Virus record (IMG/VR): IMGVR_UViG_3300027973_000265
Location: 1 to 20,061 of that record
DNA length: 20,061 bases
Direction: 5' to 3' (one strand)
DNA from: a virus
Each line of letters opens with the position of its first letter. The stretch's first letter is position 1. Below, one piece after another: positions 12,922-20,061 of this stretch. The notes beneath the pieces were generated by a model. That model was not told the DNA's origin. It did no database searches and saw only the letters and a program-made list of their open reading frames with translations. Position numbers and translations under genes: made by a program.

Positions 12922-13236
12922 ATGTCAGAAACTAAAGTAGTTAAAAGTAGAAAGAAGGCAGGAGGGCGCACATCAGGAACGCCCAACAAGACCACACAAC
13001 AGGCAAGGGAGGCGATTGCTTTGTTTGTTGATGGTAATGCACACAGATTAGCAGAGTGGCTAGATAAGGTCGCAGATGGCATTCCTGACGAAGATATAAA
13101 ACCCAACCCTGCAAAAGCATTTGAGTTATTCCAAAGCGTAGTGGAATACCATGTGCCTAAACTTGCTAGGACAGAGATAACGGGCGCGGATGAAGGCCCA
13201 ATCGAAATGGTGGTCAAGTGGGAAGGCGTGAAGTAA
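12922..13236 (+). CDS. Terminase small subunit
   Basis: This is a 104-residue protein. It has a basic N-terminus (KSRKKAGGRTSGTPNKTTQQ), then a helical domain, PNPAKAFELFQSVVEYHVPK, and a C-terminal LARTEITGADEGPIEMVVKW. The KxGGRxxGTPNK start and the PKLARTEITG tail are typical of phage small terminases, which recognise the packaging site and stimulate the large subunit. It overlaps the large subunit gene by 19 bases, the usual arrangement. No ribosome binding site is obvious before the ATG. Confidence 0.8.
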   Translation: MSETKVVKSRKKAGGRTSGTPNKTTQQAREAIALFVDGNAHRLAEWLDKVADGIPDEDIKPNPAKAFELFQSVVEYHVPKLARTEITGADEGPIEMVVKWEGVK

Positions 13237-14537
13237 TCATTCCCTACTCTCCGAGAGAGGCGTTCATGCCCTTTCACCAAAGGACGGAGAGATGGTCATG
13301 TCTGGTGGCACACCGAAGGGCGGGTAAGACAGTAGCAGCTATCAATGACCTAATACGCAGAGCACTAACTGAGGGTGGGGTGAGAGCACAGTACGCCTAT
13401 ATAGCCCCTTTCAGAAGTCAAGCCAAGTCTGTGGCGTGGGATTACTTAAAGTTTTACGCCCAACCCGTAAGCAAAAGCACTAATGAAAGCGATCTGACTG
13501 TCGAACTGGTCAACGGGGCAAAGATCAGACTATTTGGCTCAGACAACGCAGATGCCATGCGCGGACTAGGATTTAACGGGGTATACCTAGACGAATATGG
13601 AGACTTCAAACCTAGCGTGTGGGGTAATGTCATAAGACCCACTTTGTCTAGCACCTTGGGTTGGGCTGTGTTTGGCGGTACTCCAAAGGGAAAGAATCAG
13701 TTTCACGACATTTACAGGGTTAGCCAAGCAACGCCAGATTGGTTTTTGCTACGCCTACCAGCCACAGTCTCTAAGATACTGCCTGCCTCAGAACTGAGGG
13801 CTGCCAAAGACCAATTGAGTCAAGACCAGTACGACCAAGAGTATGAGTGCTCGTTTGAGGCAGCTATCCTCGGGGCGTTCTACGGGGTGGAGATGCGCCA
13901 ACTAGACGCAGATGGCAGAATCCAAGACCTCAAGTTTGACCCAGATGCGCCAGTATTCACAGCGTGGGACTTAGGCTATCGAGATGACACCGCGATCTGG
14001 TGGTATCAGGTAGTCCGTGGTGAGATTCATGTGATGGACTATTACGCGGTCTCAGGCGCATCCATCGAGGAAATAGCCAATGTTGTGAACTCAAAGGGCT
14101 ATCGGTACACCAAGCACTTTCTACCCCATGACGCTAGAGCCAAGACCCTTGCATCGGGGGGCAAGTCAATCCTTGAACAACTTGCTAGTCACCTTGGAGG
14201 AATAGGAAAACTAGCCATAGTGCCAGAAATAGGTGTTCAAGACGGGATACAGGCGGTCAGGATGATTCTGCCCAAGTGCTACTTTGACCCGATCTGTGAT
14301 GAGGGGCTAGAGGCACTCAGACAGTACCAAAGAGAATATGATGAGGACAAGAAAACTTTTCGTCAAACTCCAAGGCATGACTGGTGTTCACACCCCGCAG
14401 ATGCGTTTAGAATGCTTGCAGTCGCGTATCGACAAGACAAGTCAAACGAACCCCAACCCAAAGGGAAGACTTTACAGACGATTACGCTAGACGAATTGTG
14501 GGATTTTGAAACTACACATAAAGAGGAACGCATATGA
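13218..14537 (+). CDS. terL: Terminase large subunit (packaging ATPase and nuclease)
   Basis: This is a 439-residue protein with a GTG start inside the small terminase gene. Residues 31-38 (AHRRAGKT) are the Walker A loop. GVYLDEYGDF (121-130) is Walker B with Asp125 and catalytic Glu126. FGGTPKG (152-158) is the coupling motif. The nuclease half has Asp251 in FTAWDLGYRDDTAIW, LPHDAR (302-307) and the closing HPADAFR (392-398) with Asp395. It drives DNA into the procapsid and cuts the concatemer. Length and motif order are complete. It overlaps the next gene by four bases. Confidence 0.93.
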   Translation: MGRREVIIPYSPREAFMPFHQRTERWSCLVAHRRAGKTVAAINDLIRRALTEGGVRAQYAYIAPFRSQAKSVAWDYLKFYAQPVSKSTNESDLTVELVNGAKIRLFGSDNADAMRGLGFNGVYLDEYGDFKPSVWGNVIRPTLSSTLGWAVFGGTPKGKNQFHDIYRVSQATPDWFLLRLPATVSKILPASELRAAKDQLSQDQYDQEYECSFEAAILGAFYGVEMRQLDADGRIQDLKFDPDAPVFTAWDLGYRDDTAIWWYQVVRGEIHVMDYYAVSGASIEEIANVVNSKGYRYTKHFLPHDARAKTLASGGKSILEQLASHLGGIGKLAIVPEIGVQDGIQAVRMILPKCYFDPICDEGLEALRQYQREYDEDKKTFRQTPRHDWCSHPADAFRMLAVAYRQDKSNEPQPKGKTLQTITLDELWDFETTHKEERI

Positions 14538-14806
14538 GTGCACCAGTAGCAGAAGTCGGTGGATACAAGAACATCACAGCAACGGGGGCGGTCTCGACAG
14601 GGGCTTGTCAACTTATCGGGTTCTATGTGAACAACACCACAGTCGGAACGCTAGTCTTACGAGATGGTGGCGCAAGTGGCACAGTAATGTCAGGCACGAT
14701 TACTCCAGCCATAGGGTTTCACCGATTCCCTGCCAATGTAGGAACAAGCCTCTACGCCACGATTGGCGGTAGCGCATTGGATGTGACATTCTTCTTCGCG
14801 GCTTAA
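14534..14806 (+). CDS. Small beta-rich virion-associated protein
   Basis: This is a 90-residue protein, glycine/threonine-rich with alternating hydrophobics (VAEVGGYKNITATGAVSTGA, LIGFYVNNTTVGTLVLRDGG, TSLYATIGGSALDVTFFFAA), predicting a single beta sandwich. Similar small genes lie between terminase and portal in aquatic phages as I recall them. A head decoration or stabilising role fits the fold and place but is not proven. GAGGA precedes the start. Confidence 0.65.
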   Translation: MSAPVAEVGGYKNITATGAVSTGACQLIGFYVNNTTVGTLVLRDGGASGTVMSGTITPAIGFHRFPANVGTSLYATIGGSALDVTFFFAA

Positions 14807-14807
14807 T

Positions 14808-17114
14808 ATGTACGAGAACGCCTACGATGATGGGGCTTATGAGGAAGATCAAGGCCCGTTCTGGCACGACCAACTAGACAAAGCAAGCAAGGTCTTTGAC
14901 AAGTGGGAAAAGCGCGGTAAAAAGGTAGTAAGACGCTACCGAGACGAGCGCGATGCCATTGAGATGCCAAGGATGAAGTTCAACATCCTTTGGTCAAACA
15001 TCTCTGTGCTCTTCCCTGCACTCTACGGACGCATGGCAAAGCCAGAGGTTTCCCGTAGGTTCATGGACTCTGACCCCGTAGGTCGATTAGCCTCCACCAT
15101 GCTAGAGCGCGTGGTCGAGTATGAAGTAACGCAGTTCAACGACTTTGACTCCGCAATGCGTGGAGTGGTGGAAGACCGCCTATTGCCTGGTCGTGGTACA
15201 GCATGGGTGCGCTATGAGCCAATCATTGTTGGACAAGAAGCCCCAGAGACCTCAGTTCCTAAGTTGGAACAAGACGAAGGCATCGAGATCACCAACACAG
15301 AGGAAATTGAGCGCGTTGATTCAGCGCACAGCCCTGTGGATTATGTCTATTGGACAGACTTTCTCCATTCACCCGCCCGAACATGGGATGAAGTGTGGTG
15401 GGTAAGCCGTTGGGTCTACATGACACCCGAAGAGGGCATCGAGCGTTTTGGTGATGTGTTCAAGAATGTGCCTTTGCACGACCAGAATGACGATATAGAC
15501 TCCAAAAACCCAATGACCGCGAAAGCGACCTATGGGAAGAAGGCTAAAGTTGCTGAGATATGGAACAAACGCACAAAGAAGGTCTGTTGGGTTGCCAAGG
15601 GATACCCCCAAGCACTTGATGAGCGCGATGACCCTCTAGAGTTAGAGCAGTTTTTCCCTTGTCCAAAGCCTTTATTGGCCACAACAACCAATGGGTCGAT
15701 GATTCCAGTACCAGACTACTGCGAATATGAAGACCAAGCCCAAGAATTAGACAACCTGACACAGCGCATTTACCTACTGGTGAAGGCTTGTAAGGCGGTC
15801 GGTGTGTTTAACGCTGAGTTCAAGGAACTTGGGCGGTTATTCACGGAGGGCGTAGACAACAAACTGTTCCCCGTGACTGCGTGGGCAGCCATGAGTGAGA
15901 AGGGTGGGCTAAAAGGCGCGATTGATATGCTCGATACGAGCGCAATTATCAAGACCTTACAGCAACTTTATCAATCCCGTGAGGTTGTCAAGCAGTCCAT
16001 TTACGAAATCTGTGGAATATCGGACATTTTGCGTGGTGCTACCAACGCATCCGAGACTTTAGGTGCTCAACAACTGAAAGCCAACTTTGGTAGTCTGAGA
16101 TTAAGGGCTACCCAAGGCGATGTGGCGAGGTTTGCTACCGATCTGTTCCGCATTAAGGCTCAGATCGTCTGTAAGTTCTACCCACCAGAGTTAATAGTTG
16201 AGATGTCTGGGGTGATGAACACGCCAGAGGGTCAAAATCCGCAATTGTTGCAAGCTGCGGTGCAGATGCTCTCAAACAGCACAATTCGTGACTTCCACAT
16301 CCAAGTCGAAGCAGACACATTAGCCCAGATTGACGAGCAAGCCGACAAACAGAACGCAAATGAGGCAGTTCAAGCAATTGGCTCGTTCTTAGGTCAGTCT
16401 CTACCTATGGTGTCACAAGCCCCTGAGATGTTGCCAATGATGAGCGAAATGCTATTGTTCTTGGTACGCAGATACAGAGCAGGCAGAGGGCTAGAAACCG
16501 CCATAGAGCAAGCAATGAAACAATTGCAAGCCAAAGCACAGCAAGCCCTATCCCAACCGCCTCAGAATCCTGAGATGATGAAGTTACAGGCTGAACAGCA
16601 AGCAGAACAGATGCGTATGCAAGCCTCTGCCCAGACCGAGCAGATGAAGATGCAGGCACAGGCTCAACTTGAGCAAGCCAAGGCTCAGTTAGAAATGCAG
16701 ATGCAACAAGCGAAAGCCCAAGCAGATATGCAGTTAGAGCAAATGAAAGAACAGTTTGCCCAACAAGTCGCTAACAATGAGTTACAAGTTAAGGCTCGGG
16801 AAATGCAAGGCAAAGAGGAATACGAGCGTTGGAAAGCCGAACTGGACGCTGCGACCAAGATCATGGTGGCTCGAATTGGTAGCAACCCTGGCGTGGACTT
16901 ACCCGTTATCGAGGCAGCTTCCGCACAGATCACCAATGAACTCGGTGGGACTATCGTTCAAGCGATGGACAAGATGGCACTCATGCACGACCAGATGGCT
17001 AACCTACACGGACAGACCATGCAAAACATTGGCGAGGCGATGCAGAAACTCAACGCGCCTAAGAAGGTTGTGAGGGGTGCTGATGGTCTAGTGATTGGAG
17101 TAGAAACAGCATGA
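14808..17114 (+). CDS. Portal protein, P22-like
   Basis: This is a 768-residue protein, near the 725 of P22 portal. The N-terminal half has RYRDERDAIEMPRMKFNILW, LFPALYGRMAKPEVSRRF, a DRLLPGRGTAWVRYEP strand and WVSRWVYMTPEEG, as expected of the P22-type portal core. ICGISDILRGATNASETLGA lies near residues 400-420. Residues about 565-685 form a long Gln/Met/Ala/Lys coiled coil (QAEQQAEQMRMQ, LEQAKAQLEMQMQQAKAQAD), like the barrel at the P22 portal's C-terminus. It forms the dodecameric ring through which DNA enters and leaves the head and nucleates scaffold and coat assembly. There is no clear ribosome binding site. It overlaps the next gene by four bases. Confidence 0.85.
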   Translation: MYENAYDDGAYEEDQGPFWHDQLDKASKVFDKWEKRGKKVVRRYRDERDAIEMPRMKFNILWSNISVLFPALYGRMAKPEVSRRFMDSDPVGRLASTMLERVVEYEVTQFNDFDSAMRGVVEDRLLPGRGTAWVRYEPIIVGQEAPETSVPKLEQDEGIEITNTEEIERVDSAHSPVDYVYWTDFLHSPARTWDEVWWVSRWVYMTPEEGIERFGDVFKNVPLHDQNDDIDSKNPMTAKATYGKKAKVAEIWNKRTKKVCWVAKGYPQALDERDDPLELEQFFPCPKPLLATTTNGSMIPVPDYCEYEDQAQELDNLTQRIYLLVKACKAVGVFNAEFKELGRLFTEGVDNKLFPVTAWAAMSEKGGLKGAIDMLDTSAIIKTLQQLYQSREVVKQSIYEICGISDILRGATNASETLGAQQLKANFGSLRLRATQGDVARFATDLFRIKAQIVCKFYPPELIVEMSGVMNTPEGQNPQLLQAAVQMLSNSTIRDFHIQVEADTLAQIDEQADKQNANEAVQAIGSFLGQSLPMVSQAPEMLPMMSEMLLFLVRRYRAGRGLETAIEQAMKQLQAKAQQALSQPPQNPEMMKLQAEQQAEQMRMQASAQTEQMKMQAQAQLEQAKAQLEMQMQQAKAQADMQLEQMKEQFAQQVANNELQVKAREMQGKEEYERWKAELDAATKIMVARIGSNPGVDLPVIEAASAQITNELGGTIVQAMDKMALMHDQMANLHGQTMQNIGEAMQKLNAPKKVVRGADGLVIGVETA

Positions 17115-18157
17115 GCCTAGTCCTTGCTGATCGGGTTAGACAGACCTCGACCTCCACAGGGACGGGAACGATCACTTTGGACGGGTCGGTAGAGGGTTAT
17201 CAGTCGTTTGCAGTCATTGGTAACAACAACACGACCTACTACACGATTGCAGGCGGTACGCAATGGGAAGTGGGAATTGGTCAGTATTACGGGGGAACTC
17301 TAAGTAGAGACACAATTCTTTCGTCATCTACTGGGTCTGCGGTTAATCTAAGCGCAGGCTCTAAGGATGTGTTTGTTTGTTACCCTGCGGGAAAATCGGT
17401 TAATGAGGACGCTAACAATCGGGTATTGATTCCTTATACAACGGGAACAACTAATGTTGGCTCTTTAAATGTAGGTAATGCCACAGCACACACAGACTCA
17501 GGCGTTATCGCTGGTTTTACTGCTAGTGAGCCGTTATATCTCTACACAAGTTTGCAAAACACAAGCACAGCAAACACCAGTTATGCAAGTTATGCGGTCA
17601 ACGATGGTTTGCATACTGCTTACGCAGAATTGGGAATAAATAACTCTACTTACAGTTACTCGGCTGCGGGATACCCTAATAATGGGTTTTCTACGCCATT
17701 GGCAAGTTTTGTTGAATCCTATGGTGGCCCTCTAGTCATAGGGTCTTGGGATAACCAAAAGATAAGCATGATCATCAATGGTGCTGTTAGCACTACGGAT
17801 GCAATGACGATCAACACCAATGGGTCGGTAGCGTTTAATGGTCAAGTTGGTACTGCTGGTCAGGTCTTACAAAGCAACGCCACAAGCGCACCGACTTGGG
17901 TAACACTTAGTAGTGGAACTGTTACAAGTGTTAGCGGTACGGGAACAGTAAGCGGTCTCACCCTATCTGGCACAGTCACAAGTTCTGGAAGTTTGACCCT
18001 TGGGGGCGCGATTACAGGCTTTGCTACAAGTGGCGCAAACACAAACATCACCTCAGTCGCATTAACCACAGGCACAGTATCAACAGCCCCTAGCGGTGGG
18101 ACTGATATTGTTAACAAGACCTACGCAGACGGATTAGCAGCCAAGTGGGGTGATTGA
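17111..18157 (+). CDS. Fibre-like tail protein between portal and scaffold genes
   Basis: This is a 348-residue protein rich in Ser, Thr, Gly and Asn. The N-terminal 95 residues (LVLADRVRQTSTSTGTGTIT ... WEVGIGQYYGGTLSRDTILS ... SKDVFVCYPAGKSV) resemble the virion-anchoring start found in many phage tail fibres. The middle holds beta-strand repeats, and the end is low-complexity (TVTSVSGTGTVSGLTLSGTV) closing with DIVNKTYADGLAAKWGD, as in fibre shafts. No chaperone domain is seen. The start overlaps the portal stop (ATGA). A fibre gene inside the head block is unusual, as most lie further downstream. Confidence 0.75.
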   Translation: MSLVLADRVRQTSTSTGTGTITLDGSVEGYQSFAVIGNNNTTYYTIAGGTQWEVGIGQYYGGTLSRDTILSSSTGSAVNLSAGSKDVFVCYPAGKSVNEDANNRVLIPYTTGTTNVGSLNVGNATAHTDSGVIAGFTASEPLYLYTSLQNTSTANTSYASYAVNDGLHTAYAELGINNSTYSYSAAGYPNNGFSTPLASFVESYGGPLVIGSWDNQKISMIINGAVSTTDAMTINTNGSVAFNGQVGTAGQVLQSNATSAPTWVTLSSGTVTSVSGTGTVSGLTLSGTVTSSGSLTLGGAITGFATSGANTNITSVALTTGTVSTAPSGGTDIVNKTYADGLAAKWGD

Positions 18158-18519
18158 TGTTTGGCATATCGGCATTCAGCGAAACGCCCTTTGCAAGCAT
18201 TCCAAGTGCAATAACGCCCGTACCAACCGAAGCCCCTATTGGTGGACACTTTGGTTTTGATGAGAAAAAGCGAGATGCTGAGTGGGCAAAAGACCGCAAA
18301 CTAGAGGCTCAGAGAAAACAAAAACTCAAAGAGGCTTTGTTTGGTCTACCGCCAGAAGTGAGGGAAGAAATTACATCTGCGCCCGAGCAAACCATCGATA
18401 TTGCGGTCAGAAAACAAATTGATTATGATTCGCTGATGGAAAAGGTCAAAACCTTAGAAAATAAGGTTAGACTTAAGCGAGATGAAGAAGACATTGCAAT
18501 GATATTGGAGATGATGTGA
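18157..18519 (+). CDS. Small hypothetical protein in head block
   Basis: The ATG at 18157 overlaps the preceding TGA (TGATG) and is preferred to the TTG at 18154, giving 120 residues. The N-terminus MFGISAFSETPFASIPSA is a recurrent phage start. The rest is charged and helical (KKRDAEWAKDRKLEAQRKQK, LMEKVKTLENKVRLKRDEED), probably a coiled coil. Its place between fibre and scaffold suggests an assembly accessory. No family function is known. Confidence 0.65.
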   Translation: MFGISAFSETPFASIPSAITPVPTEAPIGGHFGFDEKKRDAEWAKDRKLEAQRKQKLKEALFGLPPEVREEITSAPEQTIDIAVRKQIDYDSLMEKVKTLENKVRLKRDEEDIAMILEMM

Positions 18520-18938
18520 GACAAACTTGGGTATTTCCATCTGACGGGTCAGAGCCTTACGAAAAGCACCTCGGCCCACCTAATGAGCGATATTCTGTAA
18601 TGGGCGATATAGCCCCTTTCATGTCACCTGACGGGGTGATGATTGAGGGACGCGCCCAATGGCGTGAGCACCTAAAGCGCACAGACTCCATTGAGATGGG
18701 GCATTCTGATGTCAAATATGCTCAACAAGAGTGGAACAAAAAGAAGGCAGCTCACAACGAGCGTCTTCGTGGGCAAGTGGCAATGGTGCAAGAGTTTGAC
18801 CGACCAGGCGCACCCATAGCACCCATGAAAATGTCGAATTTAAATGTAGAGATGGCGAATCGGTTGCATAATCGACCCATGCCAGAGCGCAAAGAAATGA
18901 TTAAGTTGACTTTAGACCAAATGAAAAGGATGAGATAA
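18516..18938 (+). CDS. Conserved head-region protein, unknown function
   Basis: This is a 140-residue protein with GTG start overlapping the preceding TGA (GTGA). The N-terminal part (RQTWVFPSDGSEPYEKHLGP, then APFMSPDGVMIEGRAQWREH) resembles a small protein that in several phages precedes the scaffold. The second half is helical, basic and ends TLDQMKRMR. No catalytic motif or membrane segment is present. It ends directly at the scaffold start. Confidence 0.65.
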   Translation: MRQTWVFPSDGSEPYEKHLGPPNERYSVMGDIAPFMSPDGVMIEGRAQWREHLKRTDSIEMGHSDVKYAQQEWNKKKAAHNERLRGQVAMVQEFDRPGAPIAPMKMSNLNVEMANRLHNRPMPERKEMIKLTLDQMKRMR

Positions 18939-19979
18939 ATGGAAAACGAAGTTGTCGCACCCGACACGATTGACCCAACTCCCCCAGAACCCGAGATTAC
19001 AACCGAATCGGCAGAGCCGAAGGTTGAGACCAAAGCAGAGCCTCTCAGTCGAGCAGAGGTAATCCGCGAGGCACTTAAAAAAGACACCAAAGAGCCTAAA
19101 GAGGCTAGGGTAGAGAAAGCCCCCAAATTCCCTACACCTGACAGACAGGAAAAGCCTGCTGTTCAAGCCCCTGATATGCCAAAGTCTCTTAAGTTAGAGA
19201 TGAAAGCACATTGGGAGAAAGCCCCTCCTGAGTTACGCCAAGCGATAGCCCAGAGAGAGGCAGACTTTGAGCGTGGCATCAACAACTACAAAAGTCGGGA
19301 TGCCGAGGCAAAGGCGATTACAGACCTTTTCCAACCCTACGAGTGGATGCTGAGAAACGAGAACGCAACGCCTGCAACGGCTATTGCGCCACTTTTACAG
19401 ACCGCAGCCCTCCTACGAACTGGAACACCACAACAGAAGTCTCAGGCTGTGGCACAGATGATTCAGCAATTCCAAATACCGCTAGATCAGGTCGCATCCC
19501 ACTTTAACGGGCAACCACAGCCACAAGATAATCACTACAATCAACTTGCGCAACAAGTTCAACAACTGACTCAGCACATCACGCAGAGCCAGTATGAGGC
19601 GCAGAAACAGAATGAAAGCCGAGCACTCTCGGTAATCCAGCAGTTCGCGGCTGACCCTGCGAATGCACATTTCGAGGCAGTCCAAGACAGAATGCTGACG
19701 CTTCTCCAAGCACCGCACATTCTGGGGGACACGGGAAATATGTCCGAGCGCGAGAAATTGCAATTGGCGTATGACACGGCCATTCGGTTAGACCCTGCGA
19801 TTTCGCAACAGATGTTTGTTCAACAACAACAGAACTTGCAAGCCCAGAATCAAACCCAGAGAGCAAAAGCTGCGGCAGTTCAGATCAAAGGCGCACCAAG
19901 CGCGGGTTTGACTACCGCATTAAATCAAACTGACCGCAGGGCTGTAATTGCTAACGCATTACGAACTGCAAATTATTAA
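18939..19979 (+). CDS. Scaffolding protein
   Basis: This is a 346-residue, fully helical, highly charged protein. The first 75 residues are acidic and proline-rich (VAPDTIDPTPPEPEITTESA). A helical core follows (LKLEMKAHWEKAPPELRQAI, READFERGINNYKSRDAEAK), then Gln-rich helices (QLAQQVQQLTQHITQSQYEA) and a basic C-terminal helix (TDRRAVIANALRTANY). Composition, length and place between portal and coat match P22-type internal scaffolds, which shape the procapsid and leave before packaging. The basic C-terminal helix would bind the coat N-terminal region. No enzymatic motif is present. Confidence 0.75.
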   Translation: MENEVVAPDTIDPTPPEPEITTESAEPKVETKAEPLSRAEVIREALKKDTKEPKEARVEKAPKFPTPDRQEKPAVQAPDMPKSLKLEMKAHWEKAPPELRQAIAQREADFERGINNYKSRDAEAKAITDLFQPYEWMLRNENATPATAIAPLLQTAALLRTGTPQQKSQAVAQMIQQFQIPLDQVASHFNGQPQPQDNHYNQLAQQVQQLTQHITQSQYEAQKQNESRALSVIQQFAADPANAHFEAVQDRMLTLLQAPHILGDTGNMSEREKLQLAYDTAIRLDPAISQQMFVQQQQNLQAQNQTQRAKAAAVQIKGAPSAGLTTALNQTDRRAVIANALRTANY

Positions 19980-19990
19980 GGGGAATTCTT

Positions 19991-20061
19991 ATGGCATACG
20001 CCAATAGTAATTACTCAGACGTATTAGCAACCACCATTGAGTCGCGTTCTGGCATCGTTGC
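19991..20061 (+). CDS. Major coat protein, 3' truncated by window end
   Basis: The ATG at 19991 has AAGGGGA about seven bases upstream. Only 23 residues are visible (AYANSNYSDVLATTIESRSG and on). This start is typical of the P22-type coat protein group, whose members have similar openings ending TIESRSG. It directly follows the scaffold, as expected. The rest lies outside the window. Confidence 0.75.
   Translation, partial: MAYANSNYSDVLATTIESRSGIV

Noticed and set aside
12912-13280. 122-residue minus-strand frame over the small terminase gene
   Set aside because: Antisense to a recognised terminase gene, with no start signals or family features.

Overview
This 20,061-base window is a nearly gap-free stretch of a tailed double-stranded DNA phage genome. 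The portal, scaffold and coat genes look P22-like, so a podovirus-type particle is the best guess. No bacterial housekeeping genes, rRNA, tRNA, CRISPR array, insertion sequence, integrase or CI-type repressor were seen. The host is unknown. Gene content resembles phages of freshwater Betaproteobacteria, but that is only an impression. Many stop and start codons overlap (ATGA, GTGA, TAATG), so most genes should be translationally coupled.

Layout. (1) 1-4053, rightward: the 3' part of a modular glycine-rich tail-adhesin gene, a small conserved phage gene, then a lysis block. The block holds a small one-helix membrane protein, a coiled-coil membrane protein that probably starts at a rare ATT codon, a 55-residue inner-membrane protein, a holin of the three-helix gene-transfer-agent type and an M15 peptidoglycan peptidase. 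(2) 7287-4050, leftward: an early operon whose core is a recombination set (ERF-type annealing protein, YqaJ/lambda-type exonuclease, small protein with an SSB-like acidic tail), followed by a winged-helix protein and several unknown genes. It ends in a 34-residue membrane peptide that meets the endolysin gene tail to tail. (3) 7288-7676: the divergent control region. It has a 50-residue Cro-like protein, three palindromes upstream of it, a perfect inverted repeat at its 3' end just ahead of a TATAAT box, and a structured leader. (4) 7677-10943, rightward: replication and recombination genes. These are a replisome-organiser-like protein, a lambda P-like protein, small genes, a RusA resolvase, a PAPS-reductase-family protein broken at a run of nine Gs, NinB and a Ref/HNH-like protein. 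A rho-independent terminator closes this block. (5) 10996-20061, rightward: a Dps-like helical protein, a glycosyltransferase, small conserved phage genes, both terminase subunits, a small beta protein, the portal, a fibre-like protein, two small genes, scaffold and the start of the coat protein.

How it works together: the Cro-like protein and its palindromes probably switch between the leftward recombination operon and the rightward replication operon. The late block packages and builds the head. The lysis block follows the tail adhesin, as expected if the circular map is read past the window ends. The observations most worth checking are the phage Dps-like protein with a near-complete ferroxidase residue pattern, the G9 frameshift, the operator architecture, the ATT start, and the small membrane genes that a length cut-off would miss.
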